A stretch of DNA of 64,000 nt from Capnocytophaga felis (GTDB lineage Bacteria > Bacteroidota > Bacteroidia > Flavobacteriales > Flavobacteriaceae): contig NZ_BLBC01000004.1 in NCBI RefSeq assembly GCF_009684755.1, positions 21,709 to 85,708 on the forward strand. The letters are read 5' to 3'. Below, piece after piece: positions 35,278 to 44,333 of the stretch. The notes beneath the pieces were generated by a model. That model was not told where the DNA came from. It ran no database searches and saw nothing but the letters and a program-made list of their open reading frames with translations. The position numbers were made by a program, and so were the translations under genes. The stretch's first letter is position 1; each line of letters opens with the position of its first letter.

Positions 35278-38200
35278 ATGGTAAATTTGTTAAGAAAATC
35301 TGGACGTACAGGTACGAGATGGATTTTGCTTGCGTTGCTTACACAAGGATTTTGGACAGTCTCTGCCTCTGAAAAAATTGAGGCTCCGGCCACAGACATT
35401 CTTGTTCAACAGCAAACAAAAAAAGTTAGTGGTACTGTAACCGATGCATCCGGAGTTCCCCTACCCGGGGTTAGTGTTTTGGTAAAAGGCACAAGTGTTG
35501 GGGTGGCTACCGACTTTGACGGTAATTTTGAGATTAATGTTCCTGGGGACAAAACCGATTTGGTGTTCTCATACATCGGATTCAAAGAACAAACAATCAA
35601 AGTAAGTAAATCACAATCAGGTTTAAAAGTTGTTCTTCAAGAAGACGTTATGGAGTTAGAAGGTACTGTGGTTACAGCCTTGGGTATCAAACGTCAGGAA
35701 AAAGCCTTGAGTTACAATGTACAACAGGTAAAATCGGAAGAGCTTACCAAAGTAAAGGAGACCAACTTTGTAAACAGCCTTAATGGTAAAGTTGCCGGAG
35801 TTAACATCCAAAGAAGTGCTTCAGGGGTTGGTGGTGCTACCAAAGTTGTTATGAGGGGTTCTAAATCTCTTGATGGTAACAATGGAGTACTTTATGTAAT
35901 TGATGGTGTTCCGATGTTCAACTTTCAGTCAAGAAAGGGAGGAGAAGGTAAGTTTTCTAAGCCAACTGGCGGTGAAGGTATTTCAGACATCAACCCTGAG
36001 GACATCGAAAGCATTAACGTTCTTACAGGACCATCTGCTGCAGCTCTTTATGGAAGTGAAGCAGCCAATGGTGTTATCTTGATTAACACTAAAAAGGGTA
36101 AAGATGGAAAATTAGAAGTAAATCTGTCAAGTGGTGTTGAATTTATGAACGTAGGGGTGGCTCCTAAGTTTCAAACAACATACGGAAGTAACCCAGGTTC
36201 ATCTTCAAGTTGGGGTAAAAAATTAGATGCTCCATCTGATTATGACCCATTAAAATTCTTCAACGTAGGAACAAATATTAATAATTCTCTTACGCTTTCT
36301 ACTGGAAATAAGCAAAATCAAACCTTTGTTTCTTTTTCTCAAACAGATGCGAAAGGGATTGTACCTAACAATGCCTACTATCGTTATAACATAGGTGCAA
36401 GAAACACTTCTTCTTTTTTAAATGACAAGTTGCATTTAGATATTAGTGCAAACTATATCCAACAAGGTGATCGTAATATGATCAATGGAGGTGGTTATTA
36501 CAATCCTCTATTTGCATTATACCTAATGCCAAGAAGCTTAGATTATAGAGATTTTGAAGTGTATGAGCGCTACAATCCTTCAAGGGGAATCTATGAAAAA
36601 TATAAAAATCCATACACTGATGAAAACGATAAAATAGGAAGCTTGTATGCGGAAAACCCTTATTGGATAGTAAACAGAGAGTTGTTCTTATCAAACAGAA
36701 AACGCTATATGTTCTCTGCAAGTTTAAAATATGATATTTTAGATTGGTTAAATATTTCAGGACGTGTACGTGTAGATAACTCAGAAAATACCTTGGAAGA
36801 AAAAATTTATGCAAGTACAACCATTTTGTTGGCAACCTCTGATAAAGGTAGATACTCAAATTCAAATTTAAAATATGACCAAAAATACGCTGACGTTATC
36901 TTGAGTGCTAACAGAAATTTTGGTGAAGATTTTAACTTGTCGGCTAACTTAGGGGCAAGCTATAATGACAGGTATAATCACGGTATATCAATCGGTGGAG
37001 CCTTATTATATGTACCAAACTTATTTTCGGCAAATAACTTTGACCCATCTAAATCAGGACAAGGACAAACCTATGACAGAAACAAAAACGTGGCTGCTTT
37101 TGCTAGTGCTGAGTTAGGATATAAAGGTATGTGGTACTTGTCTTTAACAGGACGTAATGACTGGTCTTCTCAATTGGTAAATTCAAAAGAACCTTCGTTT
37201 TTTTATCCTTCTGTGGGACTTTCTGGGGTAGTTTCAGAAATGGTCAAACTTCCTGAAATCATCAACTATCTAAAAGTTCGAGCTTCTTACACAGAAGTAG
37301 GTTCGCCAATTAGTAGAACAGGGCTTACCCCAGGTACCATTACTTATCAATTGACTGCGGCTGGATTACAGTCAAATTCAACATATCCTTATCCTGAGTT
37401 TAAAGCTGAAAGAACACGTTCTTGGGAGGCAGGTATGAACGCTAAATTATTTGGAGGTGCGCTAGGAATCGATTTAACACTTTATAAATCAAATACTTAT
37501 AATCAATTCTTTGAACAAGAATTATCTAATTCTTCAGGGTTTACCAAATTCTTTATGCAAGCTGGTAATGTTGAGAATAGAGGGGTTGAGTTAGGCATCA
37601 ACTTTGATAAAGAGATCATTAAAGATTTCAATTGGAATACCTCACTTACTTATACTAGAAACGTTAACGAAATCATAGAGCTTGTACGTGATTATAAAAA
37701 TCCGTTTACGGGCGAGTTGATGAATTTCACAGAAACACGAAGAGGAGGATTTTTACTTAAAGAGGGTGGAAGTATGTCCGACGTTACCGTATCGGGAGTG
37801 CTATTAAGAGATAAAAACGGAGACTTGATAGAAAACAAATCAGGCAAATATCAAATTGATAAAACTCAAGAGATAAAAGTAGGGCGTTCAACTCCTGATT
37901 TTTCAATGGGTTGGAGAAATGCCTTTGCATACAAAAATTTTGATTTGAGTTTCTTATTCAACGGAAATTTTGGTGGAATAGTACTCTCAGGAACACAACC
38001 AATGCTTGATGCATTTGGTGTATCAGAGGCATCTGCCATAGCAAGAGATAATGGAGGGGTTGTTGTAAACGGAAAAAAATATCCTGCTCAAAAATATTTT
38101 GAAAGTATTGGAGGAGAGGAAGCTTCCTTAGGATACTACACCTACGATGCTACTAATGTTCGGTTGCAAGAAGTTTCATTGAGCTATTCCTTAGATGGTA

Positions 38201-38385
38201 AATGGCTTGATAACAAAATTAGAAAACTTACGTTCTCACTTACAGGAACTAACCTTTGGATGATATATAACAAAGCTCCTTTTGATCCTCAACTTACAAG
38301 TGGAACAGGAACGTATGCAGCAACTGAATTTTTCCAAATTCCAAGTATGAAAACTTATGGATTTAGCGTTAAATTACAGTTCTAA
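35278..38385 (+). CDS. SusC/RagA-family TonB-dependent glycan transporter
   Basis: 1035-residue outer-membrane importer, the channel half of a SusCD pair. After a signal peptide (cleavage near residue 30, ...VSAS-E), it has a carboxypeptidase-regulatory-like domain (about 48-125, GTVTDASGVPLPGVSVLVKG), a plug domain (about 140-260, with the conserved VLYVIDGVP and GPSAAALYGSEAANGVILINTKKG) and a 22-strand-type beta barrel ending in aromatic F (SVKLQF). There is no N-terminal STN signalling domain, so control by an anti-sigma/ECF pair is not expected. First gene of a five-gene operon; susD-like follows by 24 bases. Confidence 0.95.
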   Translation: MVNLLRKSGRTGTRWILLALLTQGFWTVSASEKIEAPATDILVQQQTKKVSGTVTDASGVPLPGVSVLVKGTSVGVATDFDGNFEINVPGDKTDLVFSYIGFKEQTIKVSKSQSGLKVVLQEDVMELEGTVVTALGIKRQEKALSYNVQQVKSEELTKVKETNFVNSLNGKVAGVNIQRSASGVGGATKVVMRGSKSLDGNNGVLYVIDGVPMFNFQSRKGGEGKFSKPTGGEGISDINPEDIESINVLTGPSAAALYGSEAANGVILINTKKGKDGKLEVNLSSGVEFMNVGVAPKFQTTYGSNPGSSSSWGKKLDAPSDYDPLKFFNVGTNINNSLTLSTGNKQNQTFVSFSQTDAKGIVPNNAYYRYNIGARNTSSFLNDKLHLDISANYIQQGDRNMINGGGYYNPLFALYLMPRSLDYRDFEVYERYNPSRGIYEKYKNPYTDENDKIGSLYAENPYWIVNRELFLSNRKRYMFSASLKYDILDWLNISGRVRVDNSENTLEEKIYASTTILLATSDKGRYSNSNLKYDQKYADVILSANRNFGEDFNLSANLGASYNDRYNHGISIGGALLYVPNLFSANNFDPSKSGQGQTYDRNKNVAAFASAELGYKGMWYLSLTGRNDWSSQLVNSKEPSFFYPSVGLSGVVSEMVKLPEIINYLKVRASYTEVGSPISRTGLTPGTITYQLTAAGLQSNSTYPYPEFKAERTRSWEAGMNAKLFGGALGIDLTLYKSNTYNQFFEQELSNSSGFTKFFMQAGNVENRGVELGINFDKEIIKDFNWNTSLTYTRNVNEIIELVRDYKNPFTGELMNFTETRRGGFLLKEGGSMSDVTVSGVLLRDKNGDLIENKSGKYQIDKTQEIKVGRSTPDFSMGWRNAFAYKNFDLSFLFNGNFGGIVLSGTQPMLDAFGVSEASAIARDNGGVVVNGKKYPAQKYFESIGGEEASLGYYTYDATNVRLQEVSLSYSLDGKWLDNKIRKLTFSLTGTNLWMIYNKAPFDPQLTSGTGTYAATEFFQIPSMKTYGFSVKLQF

Positions 38386-38409
38386 AACTATTATTAATTA
38401 AGGAATAAA

Positions 38410-40089
38410 ATGAAGATAAAAAATATAAATAGATATAGAACCATTTTATTATCGTCTATATCGTCAATGGTTTTACTCTCATCTTGTACAAAAGATTTCG
38501 CTGAGGTAAATACAAATCAATTACTGCCTGATGCTCACCAAAAAACATTAGATGGTTTAGCATCAGGGGGGTTGTTCCCAGGATTTATCCAAAATATAAT
38601 ACCTACACGTGGTCCAGGACAAAGTACTGATTTGCCAAACAGATACCAAATAGCGTTCAACTTAGCAGGAGATAACTGGGCAGGATATTTTTCACCAGGT
38701 AATAGTACTTGGAATGATGCTAAAAACTACACTAACTACTATGTTATTGATGGTTGGTCAAATTACGCATTCAGTACTATGGTTGAACGAGTGATTAACC
38801 CTTTTATGGAAATTAAAGCGGCAATGCACGATGTAGAAATTGCATCCGATAAAACTTTAATATACCACAAAAAAGATTTGGCGAGTCAAAGTGTATTCTC
38901 GGTAGCCCAAATCATCAAAATAATGGGATATCACAGAACAACCGATATGTTTGGTCCTGTTCCATATTCTAAAATCGGTGCCGGAAGATTGACTGTTCCG
39001 TATGATTCACAAGAACAGGTGTATCGCTCTTTCTTTAAAGAATTAGAAGAGGCAGTTGCTACATTAAATGAATATTTAGCCTCTGGTGGAACTAAAATTT
39101 TGGCTGAATACGATCCTGTTTATCAAGGAGATACTTCTAAGTGGATTAAATTAGGAAACTCTTTGATGTTACGATTGGCTATGCGTGTACGATATGTTGA
39201 TAGTTCATTGGCTACTGAGTATGCAACTAAGGCATTTAATAATTCAGGCGGGCTATTAACAAACAAAGAAGATGTAGCTAAGTTGCAAAATAACGGACGT
39301 TTCAATTATTTCAACTCTGTTCAGTTATTATGGAAGTCTTATGCAGAGGTAAAAATGGGAGCAACTATTTACTCATATCTGAAAGGATATGACGACCCTC
39401 GTATTGCGAAGTACTTTTCCAAAGGAAATTACAACGGGAAAGAGGATTATTATGCCGTTCGCTCAGGAATTACCAAACTTTCAGAACCTTTATATAAAGA
39501 TTTCTCAAATCCGAACATTGAAGAAAATACTCCTACTTATTGGATGAAAGCCTCTGAGGTAAAATTTTTATTAGCAGAAGCGGCTCTATTTAACATTATT
39601 CCGGGTAATGCACAAGATTATTACAATCAAGGTATAGCTCTTTCGTTTGAAGAAAATGATTTACAAATAGGAAACTATTTAGAAGCTCAAAAACAACCTG
39701 CAAATTATGTTGACCCTAAAAATAGTGCCTATAGTATAGACGCTATAAGTAATATTACTAAAGAGTGGGGAGCTAATTATTCACAAGAAGAACATTTAGA
39801 ACAGATCATTACTCAAAAATATTTGGCTATCTATCCTGATGGTCACGAAGCTTGGACAGAATGGAGAAGAACAGGCTATCCTCGTATTTTTAAAATTCCT
39901 GCTAACAACTCAAATGTAGGCACACAAGACATCAATACATCAGGAACAGATGGAGGTATGCGTCGTTTACCTTTCCCTTTGAATGAGTATCGCTTAAATA
40001 GTGATAATGTTAATGCAGCAAAAGCATTCTTAGGAGGAAGCGATAATGCAGCAACAAACGTATGGTGGGACAAAAAATCTAAACGATAA
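38410..40089 (+). CDS. SusD/RagB-family surface glycan-binding lipoprotein
   Basis: 559-residue lid and binding partner of the SusC-like channel. Lipoprotein signal ends in LSSC with Cys26, and the residues just after (TKD) resemble the lipoprotein export signal that sends lipoproteins to the surface in Capnocytophaga and other Bacteroidota. The sequence has the TPR-like helical architecture and the C-terminal SusD segments (YWMKASEVKFLLAEAAL, EAWTEWRRTGYPRI), here of the SusD-like 2 kind. The next gene, a GH18 enzyme, begins 6 bases later. Confidence 0.94.
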   Translation: MKIKNINRYRTILLSSISSMVLLSSCTKDFAEVNTNQLLPDAHQKTLDGLASGGLFPGFIQNIIPTRGPGQSTDLPNRYQIAFNLAGDNWAGYFSPGNSTWNDAKNYTNYYVIDGWSNYAFSTMVERVINPFMEIKAAMHDVEIASDKTLIYHKKDLASQSVFSVAQIIKIMGYHRTTDMFGPVPYSKIGAGRLTVPYDSQEQVYRSFFKELEEAVATLNEYLASGGTKILAEYDPVYQGDTSKWIKLGNSLMLRLAMRVRYVDSSLATEYATKAFNNSGGLLTNKEDVAKLQNNGRFNYFNSVQLLWKSYAEVKMGATIYSYLKGYDDPRIAKYFSKGNYNGKEDYYAVRSGITKLSEPLYKDFSNPNIEENTPTYWMKASEVKFLLAEAALFNIIPGNAQDYYNQGIALSFEENDLQIGNYLEAQKQPANYVDPKNSAYSIDAISNITKEWGANYSQEEHLEQIITQKYLAIYPDGHEAWTEWRRTGYPRIFKIPANNSNVGTQDINTSGTDGGMRRLPFPLNEYRLNSDNVNAAKAFLGGSDNAATNVWWDKKSKR

Positions 40090-40095
40090 TTAACT

Positions 40096-41484
40096 ATGAA
40101 GAAATATTTATTTACATTAACAATGGCTTCATTCGCTTTATTTTCTTGTGAAAAATGGACAGAAATGGAGTCAAAAGCAGAGGACTTTGAAAATGTTGCC
40201 ATAAACGATTTAACAGAAAAAAGGGACAAATTCAAATGGATTGCAGAGGCTGAAAGAACAGAAGAGAACAAGCAAGTTTTAGAGGCTTATTGGGCTCAAC
40301 TTAGGGAATATAAGAAAAAAACTTGGCTTAATGGAGGTGAAGCAGTAGGGCAAAAACCTATGGTTTACTTTTGGTATTCTGGTGGTTTTTGGACATCGCA
40401 AAAAGGAGTAGCGAAAACTTGGCTACAATCAATTCCTGACTCGGTTTCTTGCATCTCTTTATGGGGAGGTCTTGGAGGGAAACGCCCTAGTGATATTACC
40501 GAGAATATGAAAAAAGACCTTGAGATTTTTCATAAAAAAGGAAGTGCTGTACTTATGTGTTGGCAAACTCCGAGTGTAGGAACAGCTCTGCCTGGTAAAA
40601 AAGATGGCAGTGTAGATGGATACCGATATTTTCGTAAAAAATATCCATTTGAAACACATTATAAAAAATGGCCTGAAATTTATGCAAGAGAGCTTTCTCG
40701 TTACATAATAGCTCTTGGCTTAGATGGTTACGATGTTGACTGGGAAACTTGTGGTGATCACGGTGCTGTAAATCCAGAAGGTACTCCTCTAATGATGCCA
40801 GATAACAATTATGAAAATATAGGGAATTTTGTTAAAGAAATGGCTAAGTATTTTGGTCCAGTTGGGGAACATCATCACGTAAAAACACAAGCTGATAGAG
40901 AGACTAATTTGAGAAATTTATTTGATGCAACGACGCAAGGTTTTGATCCAAATGAAAAAGAGTTTATTGATGAATTTAAACCTTATTTGGCAGATGACTA
41001 TTACAAAAAACGTTACTACTTCTGTGCTGATGTTCCTTGTGATGTGCCTTCCATTTTTGGAGTAAATTCTCAAATCCCTATTAGCATAGAAAATAATGAC
41101 TTCGCTATATATTTCGATAAGCATTTTATGCAGGATTATACAGCTAATGGAGTAAATATGTCAGGACGTCGTCCTCCAATGTTAGGTGGACCTCATTATA
41201 ATTCAACAAGTGCTAACTACCAAGCAGGAAATTACAAAGTCTTAGAAAGAAAAGCTCATGATGTTAAAGCTGGAAAAGTATGGGGTATAGGTGCTTATCA
41301 CGGTCAAACGGATTTTGATATAACTCACGATAACAACGAGCAATTTAAAGAGTATTTAAAAAATAATAATATCTCTCGAAAATATCTTCACTATGCTTGG
41401 ACACGAGAGGCTATCCGAATTGCCGATCCAAGACCAACTTATGCAAATTACAAAGAGTTGGCCCCATATATTGTTACACCTTAA
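40096..41484 (+). CDS. GH18 family endo-beta-N-acetylglucosaminidase-type lipoprotein
   Basis: 462-residue predicted surface glycosidase. Cys18 is in a lipobox (ALFSC) followed by EKWTE, an export-signal-like stretch. The GH18 signature DGYDVDWE lies at residues 210-217 with catalytic acid Glu217; Asp215 would position the substrate acetamido group. The position in a SusCD operon with two binding lipoproteins matches N-glycan endoglycosidase loci (B. thetaiotaomicron BT3983-3990 and the C. canimorsus Gpd complex, from memory), so cleavage of the chitobiose core of N-glycans is the best guess; chitinase is less likely. Precise glycan cannot be read from the sequence. Confidence 0.87.
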   Translation: MKKYLFTLTMASFALFSCEKWTEMESKAEDFENVAINDLTEKRDKFKWIAEAERTEENKQVLEAYWAQLREYKKKTWLNGGEAVGQKPMVYFWYSGGFWTSQKGVAKTWLQSIPDSVSCISLWGGLGGKRPSDITENMKKDLEIFHKKGSAVLMCWQTPSVGTALPGKKDGSVDGYRYFRKKYPFETHYKKWPEIYARELSRYIIALGLDGYDVDWETCGDHGAVNPEGTPLMMPDNNYENIGNFVKEMAKYFGPVGEHHHVKTQADRETNLRNLFDATTQGFDPNEKEFIDEFKPYLADDYYKKRYYFCADVPCDVPSIFGVNSQIPISIENNDFAIYFDKHFMQDYTANGVNMSGRRPPMLGGPHYNSTSANYQAGNYKVLERKAHDVKAGKVWGIGAYHGQTDFDITHDNNEQFKEYLKNNNISRKYLHYAWTREAIRIADPRPTYANYKELAPYIVTP

Positions 41485-41496
41485 AATTAAAGTGAA

Positions 41497-42720
41497 ATGA
41501 AAAATATTTTATCGAAAATATCTGTATTGACAATTTTGCTGGGAGTGGTAGGATGTCAAGAAAAATTAGATACCGTTTATGGAGAACATAATGCTTCTGT
41601 GTATATGAACAATTCTGGTGCTTTGATTAATATTGATAAACCCGATGATGTTGGACATACAATCATAGAGCCTCGATTATCTAAACTTACAAAAGGAAAT
41701 GTACAAATTACTGTTTCAGCAATTGATTTTTTCCCAGAGTACAACGAGCAAAACGGAACAGAATACAAATCTTTACCTTACTCGGAATATGAGTTGTACG
41801 AGGTAAACAATCCTTCTAATAAATCAAACAACGGAACGTTAAACGTAACTGTAAAAGGGGGAGATTATTCTTCAAAAATTGGAGTAAGAGTTAAACCTTT
41901 AAATGATGAAAAATATCCAGCTTCGGTTCGTTATGCCATACCTTTGCGTATTAGTTCTTCAAGTGCTCGAATTCTGTCTAATAAAGATGCTATCGTATCT
42001 TTTAACAGACCTTTCAAAACATCCATTGTTAAAATACTCAAAGGAAACAATATCACTGTTACCTTTGATGAAAGTATGAAAAGAACAGAAGAGTTTACCA
42101 TACAAGGTCATTTTATGTTCTTAAATTGGGACTTTATGACACACGATTGGAATCAATCACTTATTAATATGAACGGAGCAAAGGGTACCTCTAATTGGTA
42201 TTATACACGTGTTAATAAAGACCATTTCCAGGTAAAGGATTTAGACTCAGATGGGGAGGCAACTCATATTAAGCAAGAAGTTAAATTAAAAACTTGGTAT
42301 CAACTTTCATTTGTCTATAAAGATAATAACTTGAAAGTATATGTAAACGGAAAGCTGGCTAAAACTTTCGTTCGTCCAAGTCTTTTCCTTGATGCTGGGG
42401 CACATATTGCCATTGGAAATAGAGGTCGTATAGACTCTCGTGATTATCATATTCGTGAGGTACGTGTTTGGACAAAAGCTTTGAGTGAATCAGAGATAAA
42501 TGATGGATTGTATCTGCCTGCTAATCCCGAAAAGAAAGAGTTATTGGTTTACTTACCTTTGAATAAAGAAAATAAATTCAAAGATTTGGCTAAATACAAA
42601 AACAAAGTAAGCCTTTGGAAAGATGGCTCAAAAGAGGAAGTTACAGAAGAGCAATTCGGACACGAATGGTTAGAGAATGTTAAGTTCCCTGCAGAAGGAT
42701 TGGAAATACAAGAACCTTAA
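41497..42720 (+). CDS. DUF1735 plus LamG-like surface lipoprotein
   Basis: 407-residue lipoprotein (Cys20 in VVGC, followed by QEKLD). The first half (about 25-175) is a DUF1735-like immunoglobulin-fold domain; the second half (about 185-395) is a LamG/concanavalin-like lectin fold (FTIQGHFMFLNWDF, LKTWYQLSFVYKDNNLKVYVNGK, REVRVWTKALSESEI). No hydrolase motif, so it is probably a glycan-binding protein working with the GH18 enzyme and SusD. Twelve bases after the GH18 gene, ten before the next. Confidence 0.85.
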   Translation: MKNILSKISVLTILLGVVGCQEKLDTVYGEHNASVYMNNSGALINIDKPDDVGHTIIEPRLSKLTKGNVQITVSAIDFFPEYNEQNGTEYKSLPYSEYELYEVNNPSNKSNNGTLNVTVKGGDYSSKIGVRVKPLNDEKYPASVRYAIPLRISSSSARILSNKDAIVSFNRPFKTSIVKILKGNNITVTFDESMKRTEEFTIQGHFMFLNWDFMTHDWNQSLINMNGAKGTSNWYYTRVNKDHFQVKDLDSDGEATHIKQEVKLKTWYQLSFVYKDNNLKVYVNGKLAKTFVRPSLFLDAGAHIAIGNRGRIDSRDYHIREVRVWTKALSESEINDGLYLPANPEKKELLVYLPLNKENKFKDLAKYKNKVSLWKDGSKEEVTEEQFGHEWLENVKFPAEGLEIQEP

Positions 42721-42730
42721 TAAAAATAAG

Positions 42731-43726
42731 ATGAGAACACACATTAAAAATATAATATTTACAGTTTTAGCAGGAGTATTAATCTCTTGTGAAAAAGATG
42801 GTATAACTGTTGAAAAAAATAATGACTTAAAATGGTCTATTGATAAAAAAATTGAAAATGAAGATATTCGTACACGGATAGGTTACAACCCTAATAAATC
42901 CTACATAGTAAGCGATACAAAAAAAGAGTTTTTTGTTAAATCATTAGGTAGTATATCATTACAAGAAGAGGAGTTGGTGGGACATGCAAAAGTCGTATTG
43001 ACGAAAGTTCTTGATAAAGACATTAGAGTTACATTAACCTATGACGAATCTTTATATCAGGAGTTGAAAACCGTATATGTAGGATACCAGCTAGCTTCTG
43101 AACAACTTATTAAAGCTCAAAAGGAATTAGTGATCAAGGCAGGAGAAACCGAAAGTACCTTTGAATTTGTATTAAGTGTCATCCCAGAAACTAAACGATT
43201 GTTATTCCCATATAAAGTAAAAGTAGAAGGAGAAAATTCTGTGGAATTCATAGGCAAGGGATCTGATATACTAACAGTAGTTGTTTCCAGTGAAGATATT
43301 TCAGCTCAAGCAACTTGGATGATTAATCCCGTCAATTCTTCTGATAAGTTTAAAGGTATTTTTGAATCAGTTCTACAAAAGAATAAAGAAATCAAAAAAG
43401 AAACTCTTTTACCTAAAATTAAGTTTGGTGTGTTAGGAGGATACTATCGTAGTAAAGGTTTACTTTTTTATTCTAGATATGAACATTTCAATTTTGATAG
43501 AGAAGTTCAATATCCAGCGGATACAAATGTAAATGTTGAAAATCATATTCAAATAAAATTAGGAAATCCTACTAGAACTTTTACGAGATATTATTCTCAC
43601 CTTACGCCATTGATAGAGTCATTTGAACAACATTCTCCTTATAAAGTTGAAAAATTAGGAGGTGGAGTATTCAAGTTTGTAAGTGTTGAAGATAATGATT
43701 TTTGGTTCATTTTTACAAAAGAGTAG
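42731..43726 (+). CDS. DUF1735-type surface lipoprotein, last gene of the PUL
   Basis: 331-residue lipoprotein with Cys20 in VLISC and EKDG immediately after it. An N-terminal immunoglobulin-like DUF1735 domain (about 50-195, DIRVTLTYDESLYQEL, IKAGETESTFEFVLSV) precedes a C-terminal region that may be of the BT_3044/DUF4361 kind, though I cannot verify it. No enzymatic motif; probably a glycan-binding or assembly partner of the SusCD complex. Start is ATG 42731 since the longer frame overlaps the preceding gene and lacks a signal peptide. Ended by a strong palindromic terminator. Confidence 0.8.
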   Translation: MRTHIKNIIFTVLAGVLISCEKDGITVEKNNDLKWSIDKKIENEDIRTRIGYNPNKSYIVSDTKKEFFVKSLGSISLQEEELVGHAKVVLTKVLDKDIRVTLTYDESLYQELKTVYVGYQLASEQLIKAQKELVIKAGETESTFEFVLSVIPETKRLLFPYKVKVEGENSVEFIGKGSDILTVVVSSEDISAQATWMINPVNSSDKFKGIFESVLQKNKEIKKETLLPKIKFGVLGGYYRSKGLLFYSRYEHFNFDREVQYPADTNVNVENHIQIKLGNPTRTFTRYYSHLTPLIESFEQHSPYKVEKLGGGVFKFVSVEDNDFWFIFTKE

Positions 43727-43740
43727 TAGTTTATTTAATA

Positions 43741-43784
43741 AAATAAAAAGAGGCTGTCTTTTAAAAGACAGCCTCTTTTTATTT
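43741..43784 (+). terminator. 44-nt perfect palindromic terminator of the PUL
   Basis: Every base of 43741-43762 pairs with 43763-43784; core AGAGGCTGTCTTTT, T-rich 3' end. Works in both directions. Confidence 0.93.
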
Positions 43785-44282
43785 TAGCCCCAATACCTCT
43801 TCTGAAATTTAAATAGAAAGAATTAAATAAATTGAATAATTAATGTTTAATAAAAATAAAAGATTTTTTAAGTCGAGATATATGGTATTTATGTAGTTTA
43901 TATGTTTTTTGATTATTATATTTGATTCCTATATCTATGTTGATTTATTTTTTTACTCCCATATTCATTTGATAAACAAACAAATGTATTTTTTTCATCA
44001 ACAACTATCTAGAAAGTTAACATCTTTTACTTGTAAGCTTTACCTTTTTTCACAATCTTTTAGAGTAATACTACCTCACGATTTGCTTTTCGTAAAGGTT
44101 CGGTCATTTGTGAACTAAGCCTGTAATCACGGTCAAACTCTGCCTTATCAATCGTAGTAGGTACTGTGTCAGGGGCTTGCTCCATATTAGCTTTTACATT
44201 CTCGATAAACATAGTGACGAGGTGTTTCCTGAAATTTTAAATTTCATAACCAACTTCAAGTAAGCTAATTATCCTCCTTTCA
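43785..44282. other. AT-rich gap between PUL and tsaD
   Basis: About 500 bases. The first 270 are low-complexity AT-rich with no credible gene (a 69-residue frame on the plus strand at 43909 is probably chance). At 44060-44212 on the minus strand there is a less AT-rich patch that could be a gene remnant (see separate entry). Confidence 0.5.
44060..44212 (-). pseudogene. Possible remnant coding sequence, unknown
   Basis: A 50-residue frame from ATG 44212 to the stop at 44060, with ordinary amino-acid composition (TTIDKAEFDRDYRLSSQMTE, then PLRKANREVVLL), while the surrounding 250 bases are low complexity. The frame is open for eight more codons upstream. I do not recognise it. It may be the end of a gene lost when the PUL was inserted or a small unknown protein. 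Base composition here is richer in G and C than its flanks. Confidence 0.3.
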
Positions 44283-44312
44283 TTGTTTATTGGTAATTGT
44301 TTTATATTTTTG
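44283..44312 (+). promoter_or_regulatory. Promoter of tsaD
   Basis: TTG (44283-44285), 19 nt, TATTTTTG (44305-44312), 22 nt before ATG 44334. It also excludes the earlier frame start at 44283. Confidence 0.85.
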
Positions 44313-44333
44313 TTGCAGAATAAATTTTTCAAA

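Noticed and set aside
35139..35420. Antisense RNA over the susC leader, as reported for B. fragilis Don
   Set aside because: I searched for a minus-strand TAnnTTTG here and found none with adequate spacing.
40096..41484. Chitinase
   Set aside because: The SusCD and binding-lipoprotein context and lipoprotein signal fit an N-glycan endoglycosidase better; the GH18 motif alone cannot distinguish them.
43909..44118. 69-residue plus-strand gene
   Set aside because: Low-complexity Phe/Ile/Leu/Ser-rich product of AT-rich DNA, no promoter or homology I recognise.
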